Source of the DNA: Thiohalobacter thiocyanaticus | Lineage (GTDB): Bacteria > Pseudomonadota > Gammaproteobacteria > Thiohalobacterales > Thiohalobacteraceae | Reading direction: 5' to 3' | Length of the DNA: 64,000 bases | Assembly: GCF_003932505.1 (NCBI RefSeq) | Contig: NZ_QZMU01000001.1 | Location: 434,001-498,000 of the forward strand | Notes under the pieces: model-generated | Databases searched by the model: none | Told to the model about the DNA's origin: nothing | The model's input: only the letters and a program-made list of their open reading frames with translations | Made by a program: the position numbers and the translations under genes | In this document: positions 1-10,074 of the stretch, in pieces | How the letters are laid out: the number at the start of each line of letters is the position of its first letter | Position numbering within the stretch: the first letter of the stretch is position 1

Positions 1-106
1 CCGCATGGCCCAGGTTTCCCGCACCGCTGCCGCCGGGCAGCGAGGTCGGATGCAGCAGCACGCCGGCCCGGCGGCGGACCTCGATGGGATGCTGCGGCCG
101 GCTCAT
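1..106 (-). CDS. malQ: 4-alpha-glucanotransferase, N-terminal part only
   Basis: Reading minus from the ATG at 104-106 gives a peptide starting MSRPQHPIEVRRRAG and continuing VLLHPTSLPG, the conserved start of MalQ/amylomaltase (GH77), which transfers alpha-1,4-glucan segments. The gene leaves the window after about 35 residues, so catalytic residues cannot be checked. It lies 6 bp downstream of the GH57 gene on the same strand and is probably cotranscribed with it and glgC. Confidence 0.8.
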   Translation of the reverse strand, partial: MSRPQHPIEVRRRAGVLLHPTSLPGGSGAGNLGHA

Positions 107-112
107 GCCTGA

Positions 113-1837
113 TCAGCCATGACCGCTCCTGCCCTGGCGCATGACACCGCCGCGTGCCGGACCCTCGCCCCGGGCACCGAAGGAGAAGGCATGGGCCAGG
201 TACTCCGGCGGCGCCTGCCCCAGCAGCTGATACAGATTGGCCAGCTGCAGCCGGAACAGGGAGTCGAAATCCTCCACCGAATCGGAGGGGTTGTAATCTC
301 CGAACCACCAGAACCAGTCCGAGCCCTCGCAGATGGCCAGCTGCAGTTCGATCCGTTCCTGCTGTTCCGGGCTCAGGCCGCCGGCCGCCAGTACCTGGTC
401 GACCGCCTCCTTGGCTTCGATCAGCATGTTCCAGCCGCGGTTCTTGTCCGGGTCGCCGATCCAGGTGGAGAAGCTGCCATAGACCCAGCTGCCGGCGACC
501 AGTGACTGCAGTTCGTTCACCTCGACGTCATGGTCGAGGCAGTCGGAGAAGGTCGTCAGGTTGATCGCGGGATGGTCAGCGAGCTGCTGGTACAGGGCCT
601 GCAGGAAGTAATAGCCGTTCTCTGGATAGTATTCCCAGGCGTTCTCGCCATCGAGGATGATGCTCACCACATGGCGCTGCGGTTCCGGCGAGGCAGCGGC
701 GATGTTCTCGAGGTGATGGATCAGGTTGGCGACGGCGTCGTCGGCATGCCAGTCGGAATAGTTGAAGCCGACGGCGTCCGACAGGCCGTCGTCACGGAAG
801 AAACAGGCCAGCTCGCTGCCGGGGAGGTGCCAGGGCTGAAACAGGGCGGTTTCGCGAGTGTCATCGCGGTGCGCCTCATCCTGCTGCAGGCTGTTGTGCA
901 GCACCGACTCGCCGGTCGCGGTCCAGCGGATGCCCTCCTGTTCCAGCAGCCGCAGGGTGGCATCGCTCACGCCGCCTTCCGAGGGCCAGCAGCCGGCCGG
1001 GGTGAAGCCGAAGAAGCGCTCGAACACCGCCCTGCCCTTGCGGATGTGCCAGACGGCGCGCGCCTCGCCGCCGGGGTAGCCCTGACCGTCGGGCAGCGGG
1101 GCCTCGGGCATGGCCTGGCGGGCGGATTCGATATCCAGCAGCAGAGGCACGATGGGGTGGGCGTAGGGGCTGAAGGCCAGCTCCAGCCGCCCGGACTCGG
1201 CCAGGGCGCGGTAACGCGGCAGCAGACCGTCGAGGATTTCGCCGATCACCTGCATCAGCTCGCGCCGGTCCTGCAGGCTGAAGTGATGGGCCTTGTCCTG
1301 CAGTCGCTGGATACGCGGATCCTCGCGCCGGATCGTCTCCCCGGTCCAGGCCAGGTGATACCAGACCAGCAGATCGATCAGGAACTGGTCATCGAGATAA
1401 CACAGCGCAGCCGGGTGCTTGAGCATCCAGCGGGCCACCCTCGCCAGCAACTGGTAGGCCGGAAAGCGGTTGATCAGGCGCTCCTGGTTGGCCCGCAGAC
1501 AGGAATGGATGAGCTGCATCCGGGCATCCTCGTCGGCCGGCAGCACAGTGCTGCCCAGGGCCTCGAGCAGCGGATCACTGATGGTCATGGCCGTACCGGC
1601 GTTGAACTCAGCAACCTGGCGGCGGTAATCGTCGAGCTGCTCCAGCAGAATGGGGGCGAAATTGACCACGGCACGGGCCTCGGGCACCTGCTCCAGGTGC
1701 GCCACCATATCGACATAATCCTTGATGGCATGCAGATAGGTCCAGGGCTGGAAATAGCGGCCGCTGCCGAGATCGTGATACTGGGGCTGGTGCATGTGCC
1801 AGCAGATGACCACATTGATCGGCGTCTTATCTGACAT
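113..1837 (-). CDS. Glycoside hydrolase family 57 alpha-glucan enzyme
   Basis: 574 aa GH57 protein of the alpha-amylase/alpha-mannosidase group (COG1449 type). The N-terminus has the family motif HMHQP (residues 14-18). The presumed nucleophile is E287 in WPSEG, and the acid/base is expected at D396 in [13 protein letters not shown]. No signal peptide is visible, so it is probably cytoplasmic and acts on glycogen or maltodextrins. Its start overlaps the end of glgC by 11 bp and it is followed by malQ, which supports a glycogen-turnover operon. Whether it is an amylase, branching enzyme or glucanotransferase cannot be decided from sequence alone. Confidence 0.85.
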   Translation of the reverse strand: MSDKTPINVVICWHMHQPQYHDLGSGRYFQPWTYLHAIKDYVDMVAHLEQVPEARAVVNFAPILLEQLDDYRRQVAEFNAGTAMTISDPLLEALGSTVLPADEDARMQLIHSCLRANQERLINRFPAYQLLARVARWMLKHPAALCYLDDQFLIDLLVWYHLAWTGETIRREDPRIQRLQDKAHHFSLQDRRELMQVIGEILDGLLPRYRALAESGRLELAFSPYAHPIVPLLLDIESARQAMPEAPLPDGQGYPGGEARAVWHIRKGRAVFERFFGFTPAGCWPSEGGVSDATLRLLEQEGIRWTATGESVLHNSLQQDEAHRDDTRETALFQPWHLPGSELACFFRDDGLSDAVGFNYSDWHADDAVANLIHHLENIAAASPEPQRHVVSIILDGENAWEYYPENGYYFLQALYQQLADHPAINLTTFSDCLDHDVEVNELQSLVAGSWVYGSFSTWIGDPDKNRGWNMLIEAKEAVDQVLAAGGLSPEQQERIELQLAICEGSDWFWWFGDYNPSDSVEDFDSLFRLQLANLYQLLGQAPPEYLAHAFSFGARGEGPARGGVMRQGRSGHG

Positions 1838-3095
1838 GATGCAGCTCCTGCCCGAGCATGTCGGGAGTAACCAGGATCACGCCCCTGGGTGAGACGTAGA
1901 AACGTTCGGCATCGACCGTCGGATCTTCCCCGATGACCATGCCCGGGGGAATGACGCAGCCCTTGTCCACCACCGCCCGCGTGATACGCGCCCCCTTGCC
2001 CACATCCACGTCGGGCAGCACCACGGCATCCTGCAGTACCGCGCCGGTGTGAACCTTGACATTGGAGAACAGCAGCGAGTGACGCACCTTCGCGCCGGAG
2101 ATGATGCAGCCGCCGGAGACCATGGAATCGACCGCCATGCCGCGCCGGTCCTCGTCGTCGAACACGAACTTGGCCGGCGGCAGCTGTTCCTGATAGGTCC
2201 AGATGGGCCAGTCCTCGTCATAGAGATTCAGCTCCGGGGTGACGCCGCACAGCTCCAGATTGGACTCCCAGAAGGCATCCACCGTACCCACATCGCGCCA
2301 GTAGCCCTGTTTGCCGCTGGTGGGGTCACGGAAGGGATAGGCCAGCACCCGGTACCTGTCGATGACGTAGGGGATGATGTTCTTGCCGAAATCGTGCTCG
2401 GAGCCGTCGTCATCGGCATCCCGGATCAGCTGTTCGTACAGGAACTGGGTATTGAAGACATAGATGCCCATCGAGGCCAGGGCCCGGCCGGGCTGATCGG
2501 GGATGGCATCGGGCTGCTCCGGCTTCTCGCTGAAGTTCTTGATCCAGCCGGCCTCGTCGATGGACATCACACCGAAGGCCCTGGCCTCCTCCAGGCTCAC
2601 CTCCAGGCAGCCCACGGTCATGTCCGCCTTGCGCTCGACGTGCTCGGCGATCATGGGGCCATAGTCCATCTTGTAGACATGATCCCCGGCCAGAGTCAGG
2701 ACATAATCCGGGGAATGGGCGCGCAGGATATCGAGGTTCTGGTAGACGGCATCCGCCGTACCCTGATACCAGGAGGTCTCGATGCGCTGCTGGGCCGGCA
2801 GCAGCTCGACGAATTCCCCGAACTCGCCGCGCAGGAAATTCCAGCCGCGGTAGATGTGCTGGATCAGGGAATGGGCCTTGTACTGGGTCAGCACCCCGAC
2901 ACTGCGGATGCCCGAGTTCATGCAGTTGGACAGCGGAAAGTCGATGATGCGGAACTTGCCGCCGAAGGGCACGGAGGGCTTGGCCCGCCACAGGGTGAGG
3001 TGCTTCAGCCGCGATCCGCGACCGCCGGCCAGGATCAGGGCCAGGGTGTTGCGCGTCAGACGGCTGACAAAACGACGCGTTGGCGCGGTATACAT
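1827..3095 (-). CDS. glgC: Glucose-1-phosphate adenylyltransferase
   Basis: 422 aa, normal length for bacterial GlgC. It makes ADP-glucose from glucose-1-phosphate and ATP, the committed step of glycogen synthesis. The nucleotide-binding loop AGGRGSRL is at residues 23-30; GTADAVYQN and the sugar-phosphate motif SEKP follow, and a left-handed beta-helix type C-terminus completes the protein. The family is usually controlled allosterically (Arg/Lys-rich N-terminus seen here: RRF, SRL). It is the first gene of the minus operon glgC-GH57-malQ, divergent from glgB. Confidence 0.95.
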   Translation of the reverse strand: MYTAPTRRFVSRLTRNTLALILAGGRGSRLKHLTLWRAKPSVPFGGKFRIIDFPLSNCMNSGIRSVGVLTQYKAHSLIQHIYRGWNFLRGEFGEFVELLPAQQRIETSWYQGTADAVYQNLDILRAHSPDYVLTLAGDHVYKMDYGPMIAEHVERKADMTVGCLEVSLEEARAFGVMSIDEAGWIKNFSEKPEQPDAIPDQPGRALASMGIYVFNTQFLYEQLIRDADDDGSEHDFGKNIIPYVIDRYRVLAYPFRDPTSGKQGYWRDVGTVDAFWESNLELCGVTPELNLYDEDWPIWTYQEQLPPAKFVFDDEDRRGMAVDSMVSGGCIISGAKVRHSLLFSNVKVHTGAVLQDAVVLPDVDVGKGARITRAVVDKGCVIPPGMVIGEDPTVDAERFYVSPRGVILVTPDMLGQELHHVR

Positions 3096-3200
3096 AGTCT
3101 CTCCTTGTTATTCATCCTGTGCCGCTGTGGCCGGCGGTGCGGCCACTCGGGCGGTCCCGTCCGCCCGGCTACGGCATACCCCGATTTGTGCGGTTCCATG

Positions 3201-3229
3201 TTAACATCGAACGCAAACGGGAATAATGG
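3201..3229 (+). promoter_or_regulatory. Possible glgB promoter in the divergent glgC/glgB gap
   Basis: The 182-bp gap between the divergent glgC and glgB must hold both promoters. The best plus-strand candidate is TTAACA at 3201-3206 with TAATGG at 3224-3229, spacing 17 bp. The -10 match is weak, so this is a low-confidence call. Confidence 0.25.
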
Positions 3230-3277
3230 CATCCGTCATCCCGTGACCCACGTCACTGACTCAAAGTGTAGTCGCAG

Positions 3278-5470
3278 GTGAAGACCATCGATATCACAAA
3301 CGCCGAAGGGCTTCCATCCGCCGCCGAGCTGACCCGCATCGCCCAGGCCCGGCATCACGACCCCTTCGCCGTGCTGGGCCGTCACGGCGAGGGCGGTAAC
3401 ACCCGCGTCCTGGCCTGGCTGCCCGGTGCGACGGCCGTGCGCCTGGTCGAGGCCGATGCCCCGATGCAGCCGCTGGCGCCGGAGGGCTTTTACCTCTGGC
3501 GCGGCCCGGCCGACAGTCTGCCCGCCTATTACCGCCTCGCCTGGCAGGACGCGGACGGCCGCGAGCACCAGGCCTACGACCCTTACTGCTTCGCCCCCCA
3601 GCTGGGGGATCTCGATCTGCACCTGTTCGGCGAGGGCCGGCACTGGCACGCCTACCGATTCCTCGGCGCCCACCCGCACGAGGTCGACGGCATCCGGGGC
3701 ATCCGCTTTGCCGTCTGGGCGCCCAATGCCGAGCGGGTCAGCGTGGCGGGCGACTTCAACCGCTGGGACGGCCGGCGCCATCCCATGCAGGTACGCGGCG
3801 GCAGCGGCGTCTGGGAGCTGTTCATCCCCGACCTGACGCCGGGAATACTCTATAAATATGAAATCCGCAACCGCGAACACGGCGGCATCCATCTCAAGAC
3901 CGACCCCTATGGCCAGGCCTTCGAACTGCGCCCCGGCACCGCCACCCGGGCCCTGGACGACAGCAGTTACAGCTGGGACGACGCGGACTGGATGCAGCGC
4001 CGCCGGCAGACCGACTGGCAGCGCGCCCCCATGGCCATCTACGAGGTCCACCTGGCCTCCTGGCAGCGTGACGCCGACGGGGGCTTCCTCAGCTACGCCG
4101 AGCTCGCCCAACGCCTGATCCCCTACGTGGCCGGGCAGGGCTTCACCCATATCGAGCTGCTGCCGGTGACCGAACATCCGCTGGATGCCTCCTGGGGCTA
4201 CCAGACCACCGGCTATTTCGCGCCCACCAGCCGTTTCGGCGACCCGGACGGCTTCCGGGCCTTCGTCGACCGCTGCCATCAGGCCGGCATCGGGGTGCTC
4301 CTGGACTGGGCGCCCGGCCACTTTCCCCGGGACGCCTTCGCCCTGGCCCGTTTCGACGGCAGCCCGCTGTATGAGCACGCCGACCCACGCCGCGGCGAGC
4401 ACCGCGACTGGGGCACCTACATCTTCAACTACGGTCGCAACGAGGTGAAGAACTTCCTGCTGGCCAATGCCGTGTACTGGCTGGAGGAATTCCATATCGA
4501 CGGCCTGCGGGTCGACGCCGTGGCCTCCATGCTGTACCTGAACTATTCCCGCGAGGAAGGCGACTGGCTGCCCAACATCTACGGCGGCAACGAGAACCTG
4601 GAGGCCATCGAATTTCTGCGCGAACTCAACCAGGTCACCCACGGCCAGCATCCGGGCACCCTGATGATCGCCGAGGAGTCCACCGCCTGGCCGCAGGTAA
4701 CGCGTCCGGTCTGGGTGGGCGGCCTGGGCTTCTCCATGAAATGGAACATGGGCTGGATGCACGACACCCTGCTCTACATGAGCAAGGATCCCGTCCACCG
4801 CCACTTCCACCACGACCAGCTCACCTTCGGCCTGCTCTACGCCTTCACCGAGAACTTCGTCCTGCCCTTCTCCCACGACGAGGTCGTCCACGGCAAGTCT
4901 TCCATGCTGCACAAGCTGCCCGGCGACGAGTGGCAGCAGTTCGCCAACCTGCGCCTGCTCTACACCTACATGTGGAGCTATCCCGGCAAGAAGCTGCTGT
5001 TCATGGGCCAGGAATTCGGCCAGCGCTCGGAATGGAACTTCGACGCCGAGCTGGAATGGGTCGCCCTCGAGCATCCCCCGCACGCCGGAGTGCAGGCGCT
5101 GGTGCGCGACCTCAACCATCTGTACCGCGAGCTGCCGGCGCTGCATGCGCACGAGTTCAGCGCCGATGGCTTCGACTGGATCGACTGCCACGACGCCGCC
5201 CAGTCGGTGATCAGCTACCAGCGCCGCGCGGGCGAGGATTTCGTCGTCGTGGTGCTGAGCTTCACTCCGATCGTGCGCGAGCGCTACCGCCTCGGCGTGC
5301 CCGGGCCGGGCTGGTACCGGGTGAGGATGAACTCCGATTCTGCCTATTACGGTGGCAGCAACCTCGGTGAGGATGGAGTGACGGCCGAACCCACGCCCTG
5401 GATGGGACATCCGTATTCCATCGAACTGACCCTGCCGCCACTGGCGGGGCTGATCCTGGTGCGGGAGTAG
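3278..5470 (+). CDS. glgB: 1,4-alpha-glucan branching enzyme
   Basis: 730 aa with a GTG start, matching the usual length of about 730. It forms alpha-1,6 branches in glycogen. Layout: N-terminal CBM48 modules (roughly residues 30-230), a GH13 barrel, and a C-terminal beta domain. The nucleophile is D413 in DGLRVDAV. The acid/base Glu lies in IAEEST and the third carboxylate in [10 protein letters not shown]. The reading frame is intact. It is divergent from glgC; no glgA or glgP is in the window. Confidence 0.95.
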   Translation: MKTIDITNAEGLPSAAELTRIAQARHHDPFAVLGRHGEGGNTRVLAWLPGATAVRLVEADAPMQPLAPEGFYLWRGPADSLPAYYRLAWQDADGREHQAYDPYCFAPQLGDLDLHLFGEGRHWHAYRFLGAHPHEVDGIRGIRFAVWAPNAERVSVAGDFNRWDGRRHPMQVRGGSGVWELFIPDLTPGILYKYEIRNREHGGIHLKTDPYGQAFELRPGTATRALDDSSYSWDDADWMQRRRQTDWQRAPMAIYEVHLASWQRDADGGFLSYAELAQRLIPYVAGQGFTHIELLPVTEHPLDASWGYQTTGYFAPTSRFGDPDGFRAFVDRCHQAGIGVLLDWAPGHFPRDAFALARFDGSPLYEHADPRRGEHRDWGTYIFNYGRNEVKNFLLANAVYWLEEFHIDGLRVDAVASMLYLNYSREEGDWLPNIYGGNENLEAIEFLRELNQVTHGQHPGTLMIAEESTAWPQVTRPVWVGGLGFSMKWNMGWMHDTLLYMSKDPVHRHFHHDQLTFGLLYAFTENFVLPFSHDEVVHGKSSMLHKLPGDEWQQFANLRLLYTYMWSYPGKKLLFMGQEFGQRSEWNFDAELEWVALEHPPHAGVQALVRDLNHLYRELPALHAHEFSADGFDWIDCHDAAQSVISYQRRAGEDFVVVVLSFTPIVRERYRLGVPGPGWYRVRMNSDSAYYGGSNLGEDGVTAEPTPWMGHPYSIELTLPPLAGLILVRE

Positions 5471-5475
5471 GTATT

Positions 5476-5697
5476 GAAGAGCGCCACGGAATACACGGAA
5501 AGCACGGACAAATTATATTCAATGAAACCCAGGTTGAACTAAGCTCGTTCTTTCCCGTCATTCCGGCGCAGGCCGGAATCCAGAGATCACAGCGGCTTAT
5601 GGATTCCGGCCTGCGCCGGAATGACGGATAAACTGTCTATCACCATCTAACGGCATATATTATTTTCCGTGCTTTCCGTGTATTCCGTGGCGCTTTT
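5476..5697. repeat. Palindromic repeat, family A copy 1 (outer arms)
   Basis: Arms of about 30 bp (5476-5508 and 5666-5697) are near-perfect inverted repeats containing GCGCCACGGAATACACGG and its complement. They enclose a second, different palindrome (5555-5627). The same outer arms recur at 11307-11429 and 55526-55651 with different interiors. The element fills the whole glgB to DUF3108 gap. Confidence 0.75.
5555..5627. repeat. Palindromic repeat, family B copy 1, nested in family A
   Basis: CCGTCATTCCGGCGCAGG and the following bases are mirrored at 5600-5627 to make a long hairpin. A second copy is at 22146-22217. This kind of sequence is a common REP-like dispersed repeat in proteobacterial genomes. 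Confidence 0.75.
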
Positions 5698-5727
5698 GAT
5701 TTCACTCACTCAACCCGGAATCATCGC

Positions 5728-6522
5728 ATGAAACCGGCGCTCCTCTGTCTGCTGCTGTGCTGCCTGGGCACCATGACCGTCCGCGCAGAGGCCCGCGGCT
5801 GGGACGGGGACTACGAACGCCTGCACTTCAGCATTCACTGGCTGTTCGTGCCGGCCGGCATGGCCATCCTCGAGGCCCGCAGCCCCGCGCCGGGGCGGGC
5901 ACGGTTCCGGCTCGAGGCCTGCTCCAACGCCGCCGTCGACCTGGTCTACGAGGTGCGGGATCTGATCCGGGCCGAGGCCCGGCGTACCGACCGCGGCCTG
6001 CGGCCGCTGGGGTATCGCTTCAGGCAGCAGGAGGGACGCCACCGTAATGACCTGACGCTGGATTTCCCATGGCCGGGCACGGTGCGGATGACCGACCATC
6101 TGGAACAGAAGACCATCACCTACCCGGTCGCGCCGGACACCCTGGACATGGTTTCGGCCTTTTTCACCACCCGTAGCCTGCCGCTGGAAGCCGGCGAGAC
6201 CTACCGCCTGCCGGTGGTCGACAAGGACAGGCATTACATTCTGAGCGTGGAGGTACTCGGACGGGAACGGCTGGATACCCTGCTCGGCGAGGATACACCG
6301 ACGGTGAAGATCCATCCCCGGCTGCAGAGCGATGGCATCTTCAAGCGCAGCGGCGAGATGCACCTCTGGCTGACCGACGACGACCGGCACCTGCCGGTGC
6401 GGATGGAAAGCCGGGTCAAATACGGCAAGGTGATCAGCGAGCTGACCGGCATCTACCGCCAGGCGCTGGAAATCCCAAGGGAAGGGCTGATGTGCGAACT
6501 GTTACGCGGAGAGAACCGATGA
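5728..6522 (+). CDS. DUF3108 domain protein, exported
   Basis: 264 aa. Residues 1-20 form a signal peptide (hydrophobic LLCLLLCCLG, likely cleavage after VRA), so the protein is periplasmic or envelope-facing. The rest fits the DUF3108 family: WLFVPAGMAILEA near the start, and a C-terminal beta-rich half ending in DRHLPVRMESRVKYGKVISE. No enzymatic motif is visible and the family has no firm function. A small membrane-protein gene follows 33 bp downstream on the same strand. Confidence 0.75.
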   Translation: MKPALLCLLLCCLGTMTVRAEARGWDGDYERLHFSIHWLFVPAGMAILEARSPAPGRARFRLEACSNAAVDLVYEVRDLIRAEARRTDRGLRPLGYRFRQQEGRHRNDLTLDFPWPGTVRMTDHLEQKTITYPVAPDTLDMVSAFFTTRSLPLEAGETYRLPVVDKDRHYILSVEVLGRERLDTLLGEDTPTVKIHPRLQSDGIFKRSGEMHLWLTDDDRHLPVRMESRVKYGKVISELTGIYRQALEIPREGLMCELLRGENR

Positions 6523-6555
6523 TACTCCACCAGACCGAGCGGAAAGGACCGGCGC

Positions 6556-6717
6556 ATGTTCACGGGTGAGGTCCGCTACTGGCCGCTGTTGATCGGTTGG
6601 ACCATCGTCACGATGCTGTATCTGTTCGGATGGCGCCGCCAGGCCTGGGTGGCCACGGCGGGGATGGCGATCGTCACCTACGCCGTGGTATCGGTGGGAT
6701 TGCGCGGGCATCTCTAA
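6556..6717 (+). CDS. Small two-segment membrane protein (53 aa), unknown
   Basis: An ATG at 6556 is preceded by AAAGGA with good spacing. The 53-residue product starts MFTGEVRYW and has two hydrophobic stretches (about 9-25 and 33-49) separated by GWRRQAW, giving a predicted helical hairpin. It follows the DUF3108 gene in the same direction. I do not recognise the family. Confidence 0.55.
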   Translation: MFTGEVRYWPLLIGWTIVTMLYLFGWRRQAWVATAGMAIVTYAVVSVGLRGHL

Positions 6718-6776
6718 GTGTTGTCACATTACCGGGAACGCTGCGCTTATCCCGGCCTACACACTGCAGCCTCTCT

Positions 6777-6858
6777 GCAGGATGGGTGAAGCGAAGCGTA
6801 ACTCATCATGGCCGGCATGATGATGGGTTACGGCGCGATGCGCCTCCACCCATCCTAC
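6777..6858. repeat. Palindromic repeat, family D copy 1
   Basis: GCAGGATGGGTGAAGCGAAG is mirrored at 6829-6858 (GATGGGTTACGG, then CACCCATCCTAC), with some decay. It lies between convergent genes (small membrane protein and amrS) and could act as a bidirectional terminator. A perfect copy is at 56139-56217. Confidence 0.7.
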
Positions 6859-6869
6859 GCCACCGGAAA

Positions 6870-7964
6870 TCAGGCGTAATCGGCCAGGCGCACCGGCTGG
6901 CGCCGCGCGCCCCAGTGGCCGGGCTCGGCCTCGAACACACCCGCGACCTTTGTGCCGCACTTGTTGCACTTGCCCTCGGGGGTGATGTTCCAGTCGCTCA
7001 GCACATACCAGTCGCGCCCGATCAGCCGGTTGCTGCAGCTGTGGCAGTAGGTGCTCTCGCCTTCCCTGTCGTGGACATTGCCGGTATAGGCGTACCGCAC
7101 GCCGTTGTTCATCGCGATCCGGCGTGCCCGGCTCAATGTCGCCTGCGGCGTGGACGGCACATCCTGCATCTTCCAGTCCGGGTGGAAGGCGGTGAAGTGC
7201 ATGGGCACCTCAGGCCCCAGGTTCTCCACCACCCAGCGGGTCATCTCGTCGAGTTCCTGATCCGAGTCGTTGTGCTCCGGGATCAGCAGGGTGGTCAGTT
7301 CGAACCAGACATCCGTCTCCTGCTTGAGATACAGCAGGGTATCCAGCACCGGCTGCAGGTGACCGCCGGTAATCTTCCAGTAGAACGCCTCGGTGAAGCC
7401 CTTCAGGTCCACATTGGCGGCATCCATGTAGCGATAGAATTCCTTGCGCGGCTCGGCGGTGACATAGCCGGCGGTCACGGCCACCGATTTGATACCGCGC
7501 TCATGGCAGGCCCGGGCCACGTCGATGGCGTATTCATGGAAGATCACCGGATCGTTGTAGGTATAGGCCACGCTGCGGCAGCCCAGTTCCTCCGCCGCCC
7601 GGGCAATGGTCTCGGGGCTGGCCTGGTCGGCCAGGGTGTCGATCTCGCGCGACTTGCTGATATCCCAGTTCTGGCAGAACTTGCAGGCCAGATTGCAGCC
7701 GGCGGTGCCGAAGGACAGCACCGGGGTGCCGGGCAGGAAATGGTTCAGCGGTTTCTTCTCGATCGGGTCGATGCAGTAGCCACTGGAGCGGCCATAGGTG
7801 GTGAGCACCACCTCGCCGCCCTGGTTGGCCCGTACGAAACACAGGCCGCGCTGGCCTTCCTTGAGCTTGCAGTAGCGCGGGCACAGGTCGCACTGCACCC
7901 GGCCGTCCTCCAGTCGGTGCCAGTACTGGGTTTTCACGACTCCGTCCCCGGCCTGCTCCATCAT
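6870..7964 (-). CDS. amrS: AmmeMemoRadiSam system radical SAM enzyme
   Basis: 364 aa from the ATG at 7962-7964, chosen because AAGGA lies 6 nt upstream; an in-frame ATG at 7980-7982 is the alternative. The SAM-binding iron-sulfur motif is CNLACKFC in GTAGCNLACKFCQNW. Extra cysteine pairs CDLCPRYC near the N-terminus and CHSC/CNKC near the C-terminus suggest further metal sites. It is divergent from amrB-amrA; the three families are defined by co-occurrence. The reaction is not known from sequence; the eukaryotic relatives of the partners are MEMO1 and AMMECR1. Confidence 0.88.
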   Translation of the reverse strand: MMEQAGDGVVKTQYWHRLEDGRVQCDLCPRYCKLKEGQRGLCFVRANQGGEVVLTTYGRSSGYCIDPIEKKPLNHFLPGTPVLSFGTAGCNLACKFCQNWDISKSREIDTLADQASPETIARAAEELGCRSVAYTYNDPVIFHEYAIDVARACHERGIKSVAVTAGYVTAEPRKEFYRYMDAANVDLKGFTEAFYWKITGGHLQPVLDTLLYLKQETDVWFELTTLLIPEHNDSDQELDEMTRWVVENLGPEVPMHFTAFHPDWKMQDVPSTPQATLSRARRIAMNNGVRYAYTGNVHDREGESTYCHSCSNRLIGRDWYVLSDWNITPEGKCNKCGTKVAGVFEAEPGHWGARRQPVRLADYA

Positions 7965-7998
7965 TGTCAATCCTTGCGCCATACTGCCGTTCGTTCCT

Positions 7999-8017
7999 AC
8001 TATTATCTAGAGATAGT
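7999..8017. promoter_or_regulatory. Palindrome between divergent amrS and amrB
   Basis: ACTAT-(TATCTAGAG)-ATAGT is an imperfect 19-bp palindrome centred on TCTAGA, in the 115-bp gap between the two divergent starts. It could be an operator or overlapping promoter elements. No regulator gene adjoins it. Confidence 0.3.
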
Positions 8018-8079
8018 GCCCGTAGCTAGAGAATGCAACTCTGCAGCCGTTGCCGGTCCGGTGCAGGGAGGTGAACGTC

Positions 8080-8868
8080 ATGAGCCAGATTCGCCAACCC
8101 GCTGTTGCGGGAATGTTTTATCCCGACGACCCGGCTGTGCTGCGCCGGCAGGTCCGGGACCTGCTGGCGGCGGCGGAAAGCCCGACGGAGCCGCCCCCCA
8201 AGGCGATCATCGCCCCGCATGCCGGCTATGTGTATTCGGGACCGGTGGCGGCCAGCGTCTATGGCCGTCTGGGCAGGGCGCGCGACCATATCCGCCGGGT
8301 GGTGCTGCTGGGCCCCTCCCACCGGGTCCCCTTCCACGGCCTGGCCGCGCCGTCCAGCGAGGCCTTCCGCACGCCGCTGGGCGACATCCCTGTGGACACC
8401 GAGGCCATCGCCGGGCTGCGCGATTTCCCCCAGGTGCAGGTCCGTGATGACGCCCACGCCCTGGAACACAGCCTGGAGGTGCAACTGCCCTTCCTGCAGG
8501 AGGTGCTGGGCGAGTTCCGGCTGATACCGCTGGTGGTGGGGGATGCCAGCTACGCCGAAGTGCGCGAGGTGCTGGATCATCTCTGGGGCGGGGAGGAAAC
8601 CCTGATCGTGATCAGCTCGGATCTGAGTCATTACCACGACTACGACACCGCCCGCGCCCTGGACCGGGCCACGTCGGTGGCCATCGAGGCGCTGGCCCCG
8701 GAGCGGATCGATTACGACCACGCCTGCGGCCGCACCCCGGTCGGCGGCCTGTTGCAGGCTGCCCGCGCGCGCGGGCTGCACGCTCATACCCTGGATCTGC
8801 GCAATTCCGGCGACACCGCCGGACCCCGCGACCGGGTGGTCGGATACGGGGCCTATGCCATCGACTGA
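8080..8868 (+). CDS. amrB: AmmeMemoRadiSam system protein B (MEMO1-like)
   Basis: 262 aa from the ATG at 8080; CAGGGAGGTG lies 6 nt upstream, so the longer in-frame start at 8050 is unlikely. MEMO family signatures: RQPAVAGMFYP at the start, APHAGYVYSGP, LGPSHR, and SSDLSHYHDYDTA near residues 180-195, which carries the His/Asp cluster of this extradiol-dioxygenase-like fold. Catalytic activity is unproven for the family. The gene overlaps amrA by 14 bp, implying translational coupling. Confidence 0.88.
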   Translation: MSQIRQPAVAGMFYPDDPAVLRRQVRDLLAAAESPTEPPPKAIIAPHAGYVYSGPVAASVYGRLGRARDHIRRVVLLGPSHRVPFHGLAAPSSEAFRTPLGDIPVDTEAIAGLRDFPQVQVRDDAHALEHSLEVQLPFLQEVLGEFRLIPLVVGDASYAEVREVLDHLWGGEETLIVISSDLSHYHDYDTARALDRATSVAIEALAPERIDYDHACGRTPVGGLLQAARARGLHAHTLDLRNSGDTAGPRDRVVGYGAYAID

Positions 8869-9427
8869 TTCGCGCTTCACGCAGGAGCAGCGCCGTGCCC
8901 TGCTGGACCTGGCCCGGGCCTCCATCCGCCACGGCCTGGATCATGGCCGGCCGCTGCCGGTGGATCCGGAGACCTTCGACCCGGCTCTGCGCGAGCCGGG
9001 GGCGGCCTTCGTCACCCTGCATCGCGCGGGACAGCTGCGCGGCTGCATCGGCAGCCTGGAGGCGCGGCGACCGCTGGTGGAGGAAGTCAGTCACCATGCC
9101 TTTGCAGCGGCCTTCCACGATCCGCGCTTCCCGCCGCTGATGCGGGGCGAATACCCGGAACTGGACCTGGAGCTGTCCATCATCGGACCGGCGCAGGCCC
9201 TGCAGTTCAGGGACGAGGCCGACCTGCTGCGCCAGGTGCGCCCTGGCGTGGACGGTCTGATCCTGGAGGAGAAGGGCCAGCGCGCCACCTTCCTGCCGAC
9301 GGTGTGGGAATCTCTGCCGGAGCCGGCCGATTTCCTGGCCGAACTCAAGCGCAAGGCCGGCCTGCCGGCCGATTACTGGTCGGACCGGATCCGGATCAGC
9401 CGCTACACCACCGAGTCCTTCCAGTGA
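8855..9427 (+). CDS. amrA: AmmeMemoRadiSam system protein A (AMMECR1-like)
   Basis: 190 aa with AMMECR1 family features: GAAFVTLHRAGQLRGCIGSL (conserved LRGCIG at about residue 60), FPPLMRGEYPELDLELSI and TFLPTVWESLPEPADFL. The start at 8855 overlaps the end of amrB. The function is unknown; consistent linkage with amrB and amrS suggests one pathway. It ends 21 bp before the convergent CMD gene. Confidence 0.87.
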   Translation: MPSTDSRFTQEQRRALLDLARASIRHGLDHGRPLPVDPETFDPALREPGAAFVTLHRAGQLRGCIGSLEARRPLVEEVSHHAFAAAFHDPRFPPLMRGEYPELDLELSIIGPAQALQFRDEADLLRQVRPGVDGLILEEKGQRATFLPTVWESLPEPADFLAELKRKAGLPADYWSDRIRISRYTTESFQ

Positions 9428-9448
9428 ACCCGCTACCGGGCAACCGGT

Positions 9449-10009
9449 TCAGCCGGTGGCCCGGGCCGGCTCCCATTCCAGGCCGGCAAAGGCCTGATCC
9501 AGCGGCGTGCCGGCGATGTGGTTGGTGTAGTTGCTGAGGGTCTTGAGCGCGACGATGGTAATCACATCCAGGACTTCACGCTGACCATAGCCGGCCTCAT
9601 GGAAGGTTTGCAGCTCCGCCTCCGGGACCCAGCCGCGGTGTGACAGGACGGCCAGGGTGAAGCGACGCAGCACCTCCAGCTTCGCATCCGGCAGCTCGCG
9701 CTGCTCGCGCAGGGCCTCCAGGACCGCCGGATCCATTTTCACCATCTGCGCCAGGCCCGAATGCGCACCGACGCAGTAGGTGCAGCCATTGTCAGCGCTG
9801 ACCGTGAGCATGACCACCTGCTGTTCGACCGGATTCAGACCGGCGTGCTGGAGGATATCGGTGACGGCCGTATAGGCCCGCAGCGCGGCCGGCGATTCGG
9901 CCAGCACCCCGAACAGGTTGGGCACGAAGCCGTAGGCCTGCTCGGCCTGTTCCAGGACCTCACGGGAGGCTTCGGGGGCGGACTGCTTGTCGTGGATGGC
10001 ATAGCTCAT
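9449..10009 (-). CDS. Carboxymuconolactone decarboxylase/AhpD-like protein
   Basis: 186 aa from the ATG at 10007-10009, which has GGAGA just upstream. The CMD-family redox motif C76-x-x-C79 with H83 is seen in NGCTYCVGAHSGL, as in AhpD-type peroxidase partners. This suggests a thiol-based oxidoreductase for peroxides or reactive electrophiles. It is preceded on the same strand by a TetR gene, and a perfect 9-bp inverted repeat lies 26 bp upstream of the start, so control by that regulator is likely. Confidence 0.85.
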   Translation of the reverse strand: MSYAIHDKQSAPEASREVLEQAEQAYGFVPNLFGVLAESPAALRAYTAVTDILQHAGLNPVEQQVVMLTVSADNGCTYCVGAHSGLAQMVKMDPAVLEALREQRELPDAKLEVLRRFTLAVLSHRGWVPEAELQTFHEAGYGQREVLDVITIVALKTLSNYTNHIAGTPLDQAFAGLEWEPARATG

Positions 10010-10035
10010 GGCTGATCTCCTCATTGGCTCTATTT

Positions 10036-10059
10036 AATATGGACCTTTCAGTCCATATT
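10036..10059. promoter_or_regulatory. Operator-like inverted repeat upstream of the CMD gene
   Basis: AATATGGAC-CTTTCA-GTCCATATT: 9-bp perfect arms around 6 bp. The core GGAC-N6-GTCC is repeated before the tetR gene, so both are likely TetR-protein sites. Confidence 0.65.
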
Positions 10060-10074
10060 TAGTGAAAATTTTTT

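Noticed and set aside
3236-5410. Long minus-strand open frame opposite glgB (724 codons)
   Set aside because: Antisense shadow; glgB on plus has all catalytic motifs and normal length.
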